Source of the DNA: JADFOJ01 sp041580235
GTDB lineage: Bacteria; Planctomycetota; Phycisphaerae; Phycisphaerales; SM1A02
Direction: 5' to 3'
Length of the DNA: 7,851 bases
Assembly (NCBI GenBank): GCA_041580235.1
Contig: JBFGEG010000130.1
Coordinates: 1 to 7,851 of the forward strand
A model generated the notes under the pieces. It was given only the letters and a program-made list of their open reading frames with translations, was not told the origin of the DNA and ran no database searches. Both the position numbers and the translations under genes were made by a program. Each line of letters opens with the position of its first letter. Positions within the stretch are counted from its first letter, which is position 1. This document shows, in pieces, positions 6,690 to 7,851 of the stretch.

Positions 6690-7327
6690 GCACCACCGGT
6701 CCCACCGCGGCGAGCCCGTCACCCAGCCTCGCCCGGCTCGCCGAACTCGATCTCTCGCCGCGGAACCGCCGCTTGCTCGAGCTGGCGACGGAGCCGATGC
6801 AGGGCCCGGACGCCTGGAAGGCCCGCAAGGCCTCCGAGGCGCACGACCTGCTGGCCCTGGCCCAGTGCGCGGGCGACGCGCGGATGGAGGTGGTGACGAT
6901 GGACCTCCAGATGGACCTGCGGGCGGTTATCCGACTTCAGGTGCCCGTCGCGCTCACGCCCGGTCCCGCCGGCGAGCTGCGGCTCGCCGACGAAGCGGTG
7001 ATCGGGATCGCCTACCCGCAGATGATCATGACCGTGCCGCTTCCGGGCTTCGCCGCCGCCAGCCTGCTGTTCCCGACGGGCGTGCACTACCCGAACATCG
7101 GCAGCGCCCGCGGGCAGCGTCTGTGCTTCGGTACACGGCTGCCCGTGGGTATTCCGGTGAGCGAGCTGGTGATTGCCGCCTACAGCCTCCTGAGCCTCCA
7201 GTCGTTCCAGTTGGACCCCGAAGACAGCGCGGGCGTGATGAACGTCGACGCGGCCGTCTACTGGCAATCGAACCGGCAGCACATGCCGCTGACCACCGAG
7301 CCCTTCCTGCGCCCCCACAACGCGTGA
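6686..7327 (+). CDS. E2-like ubiquitin-conjugating (UBC-fold) protein
   Basis: This is a 213-residue protein whose C-terminal two-thirds fits the UBC fold. The strand segments VIRLQVPVAL and AVIGIAYPQMIMTVPLPGF are followed by HYPN (His134-Asn137), then RLCFG with Cys147, then a helix (SELVIAAYSLLSLQ) and DPEDSAGVMNVDAAVYW. This parallels E2 sequences, where HPN is followed by G-x-x-C, a helix, and P..LN.EAA. Cys147 is the predicted thioester-accepting residue and Asn137 the oxyanion-type Asn, ten residues upstream rather than the usual eight. Residues 1-15 are Ser/Thr/Pro-rich and probably disordered. The start ATG overlaps the E1 stop (ATGA) and AAAGGAG at 6672-6678 is a strong ribosome site, so both are translationally coupled. 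Fold assignment is by motif pattern only. Confidence 0.85.
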   Translation: MSTTGPTAASPSPSLARLAELDLSPRNRRLLELATEPMQGPDAWKARKASEAHDLLALAQCAGDARMEVVTMDLQMDLRAVIRLQVPVALTPGPAGELRLADEAVIGIAYPQMIMTVPLPGFAAASLLFPTGVHYPNIGSARGQRLCFGTRLPVGIPVSELVIAAYSLLSLQSFQLDPEDSAGVMNVDAAVYWQSNRQHMPLTTEPFLRPHNA

Positions 7328-7361
7328 CTCGATTCGTGCCTTCGGGCAAGGGACCGACCTG

Positions 7362-7851
7362 ATGCTCCTGACCGATCAGACTCTCGATGACGCGCACGGC
7401 GGGCTGCTCGAGCTCGGTCTACGCCGCCGCCAGGCCGACGTCTACGCCGGCGACGAGCTCACGGTCGTGAGCCGCGACGGCTGGCTGACCGTCCACGCGG
7501 AGCAAGCCGGGACATCGGCTCCCCCGGAGCGGCTGGACCGGCCCGGCCTCTGGAAGCACGTCGACGCCGCGCACGGGGCCCGCCTGGCCTTCGACGTGCC
7601 GTTGGCCGCCATGAACCGGGGTCTCGACGACGCGGCGGACATCGTGGTCGGCGACCTCGTCCTCGCCTCGGTGAAGTGGGCGCTCGAGACACGCGACGGC
7701 ATGGTCGGCGGCGACTGGGTGCCGCCGTCGCCCGACGAGCTGTCGATCGCGCCCACGATGCTCTCATTCCGCCGCGAGTCGTACGTCCAGCAGGCCGCCG
7801 TCACCGCCGGGGCGGCGTCGCTGGCGCTTCACGTCACGATCGGTCGGGTCG
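7362..7851 (+). CDS. Unrecognised protein of the conjugation cassette (3' end outside window)
   Basis: An open frame runs from ATG 7362 to the window end with no stop, giving at least 163 residues. It lies 34 bases after the E2 stop in the same orientation, with AAGGGA (7348-7353) as a plausible ribosome site, so it is probably co-transcribed with RING, E1 and E2. I do not recognise the family. It starts with a Leu/Asp-rich helix-like segment (LLTDQTLDDAHGG), then a likely beta-hairpin (DELTVVSRDGWLTVH), a central alpha/beta part (FDVPLAAMNRGL, DIVVGDLVLASVKWAL) and a hydrophobic Ala-rich stretch near the right edge. No Cys is present in the visible part, and no JAB/JAMM His-x-His motif, transmembrane segment or beta-grasp pattern is evident. 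Coding is supported by context and by the absence of stops over 490 bases, which is weak proof alone in GC-rich DNA. Confidence 0.7.
   Translation, partial: MLLTDQTLDDAHGGLLELGLRRRQADVYAGDELTVVSRDGWLTVHAEQAGTSAPPERLDRPGLWKHVDAAHGARLAFDVPLAAMNRGLDDAADIVVGDLVLASVKWALETRDGMVGGDWVPPSPDELSIAPTMLSFRRESYVQQAAVTAGAASLALHVTIGRV

Noticed and set aside
7442..7804. Reverse-strand frames near the right edge
   Set aside because: They are Arg/Ser-rich and antisense to the open frame that continues the conjugation cassette; no ribosome site or family motif.

Overview
The window is GC-rich, coding almost throughout and entirely on the + strand. It holds two gene blocks. The first (about 2-4606) is a SUF iron-sulfur cluster assembly operon in the order sufB (3' end only)-sufC-sufD-sufS-sufU-sufT. 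Its genes overlap or are closely spaced. SufBCD is the scaffold and ATPase complex, SufS the cysteine desulfurase, SufU the zinc-type sulfur-transfer partner of SufS, and SufT a DUF59/MIP18 maturation factor. All key catalytic residues that I can place are intact, so this looks like a working housekeeping system.

A spacer of about 205 bases follows (4607-4811). It contains an AT-rich stretch, small hairpins and a T-run, and probably separates two transcription units.

The second block (4812 to the window edge) is the interesting part: a compact, translationally coupled cassette that looks like a bacterial ubiquitin-type conjugation system. In order it encodes (1) a protein with a degenerate FHA-like region followed by a C-terminal RING-like zinc domain (E3-like), (2) a ThiF/E1-like adenylating enzyme with an extra C-terminal Cys4/5 zinc-ribbon-like domain, (3) a UBC-fold E2-like protein with an HYPN motif and a conserved Cys, and (4) an unrecognised protein cut off by the window end. 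An E1+E2+RING trio in one bacterial operon is rare. No ubiquitin-like modifier and no JAB/JAMM deconjugase is visible, so these may lie downstream of the window or elsewhere in the genome.

Organism: the high GC, frequent GTG starts, the B-C-D-S-U-T gene order and the eukaryote-like conjugation genes suggest an environmental bacterium, perhaps Planctomycetota or a related phylum. This is inference only, since there is no rRNA or lineage marker in the window. The two blocks are most simply independent neighbours. A functional link (sulfur or cysteine chemistry shared by SufS and ThiF-family enzymes) is possible but not shown by the sequence.
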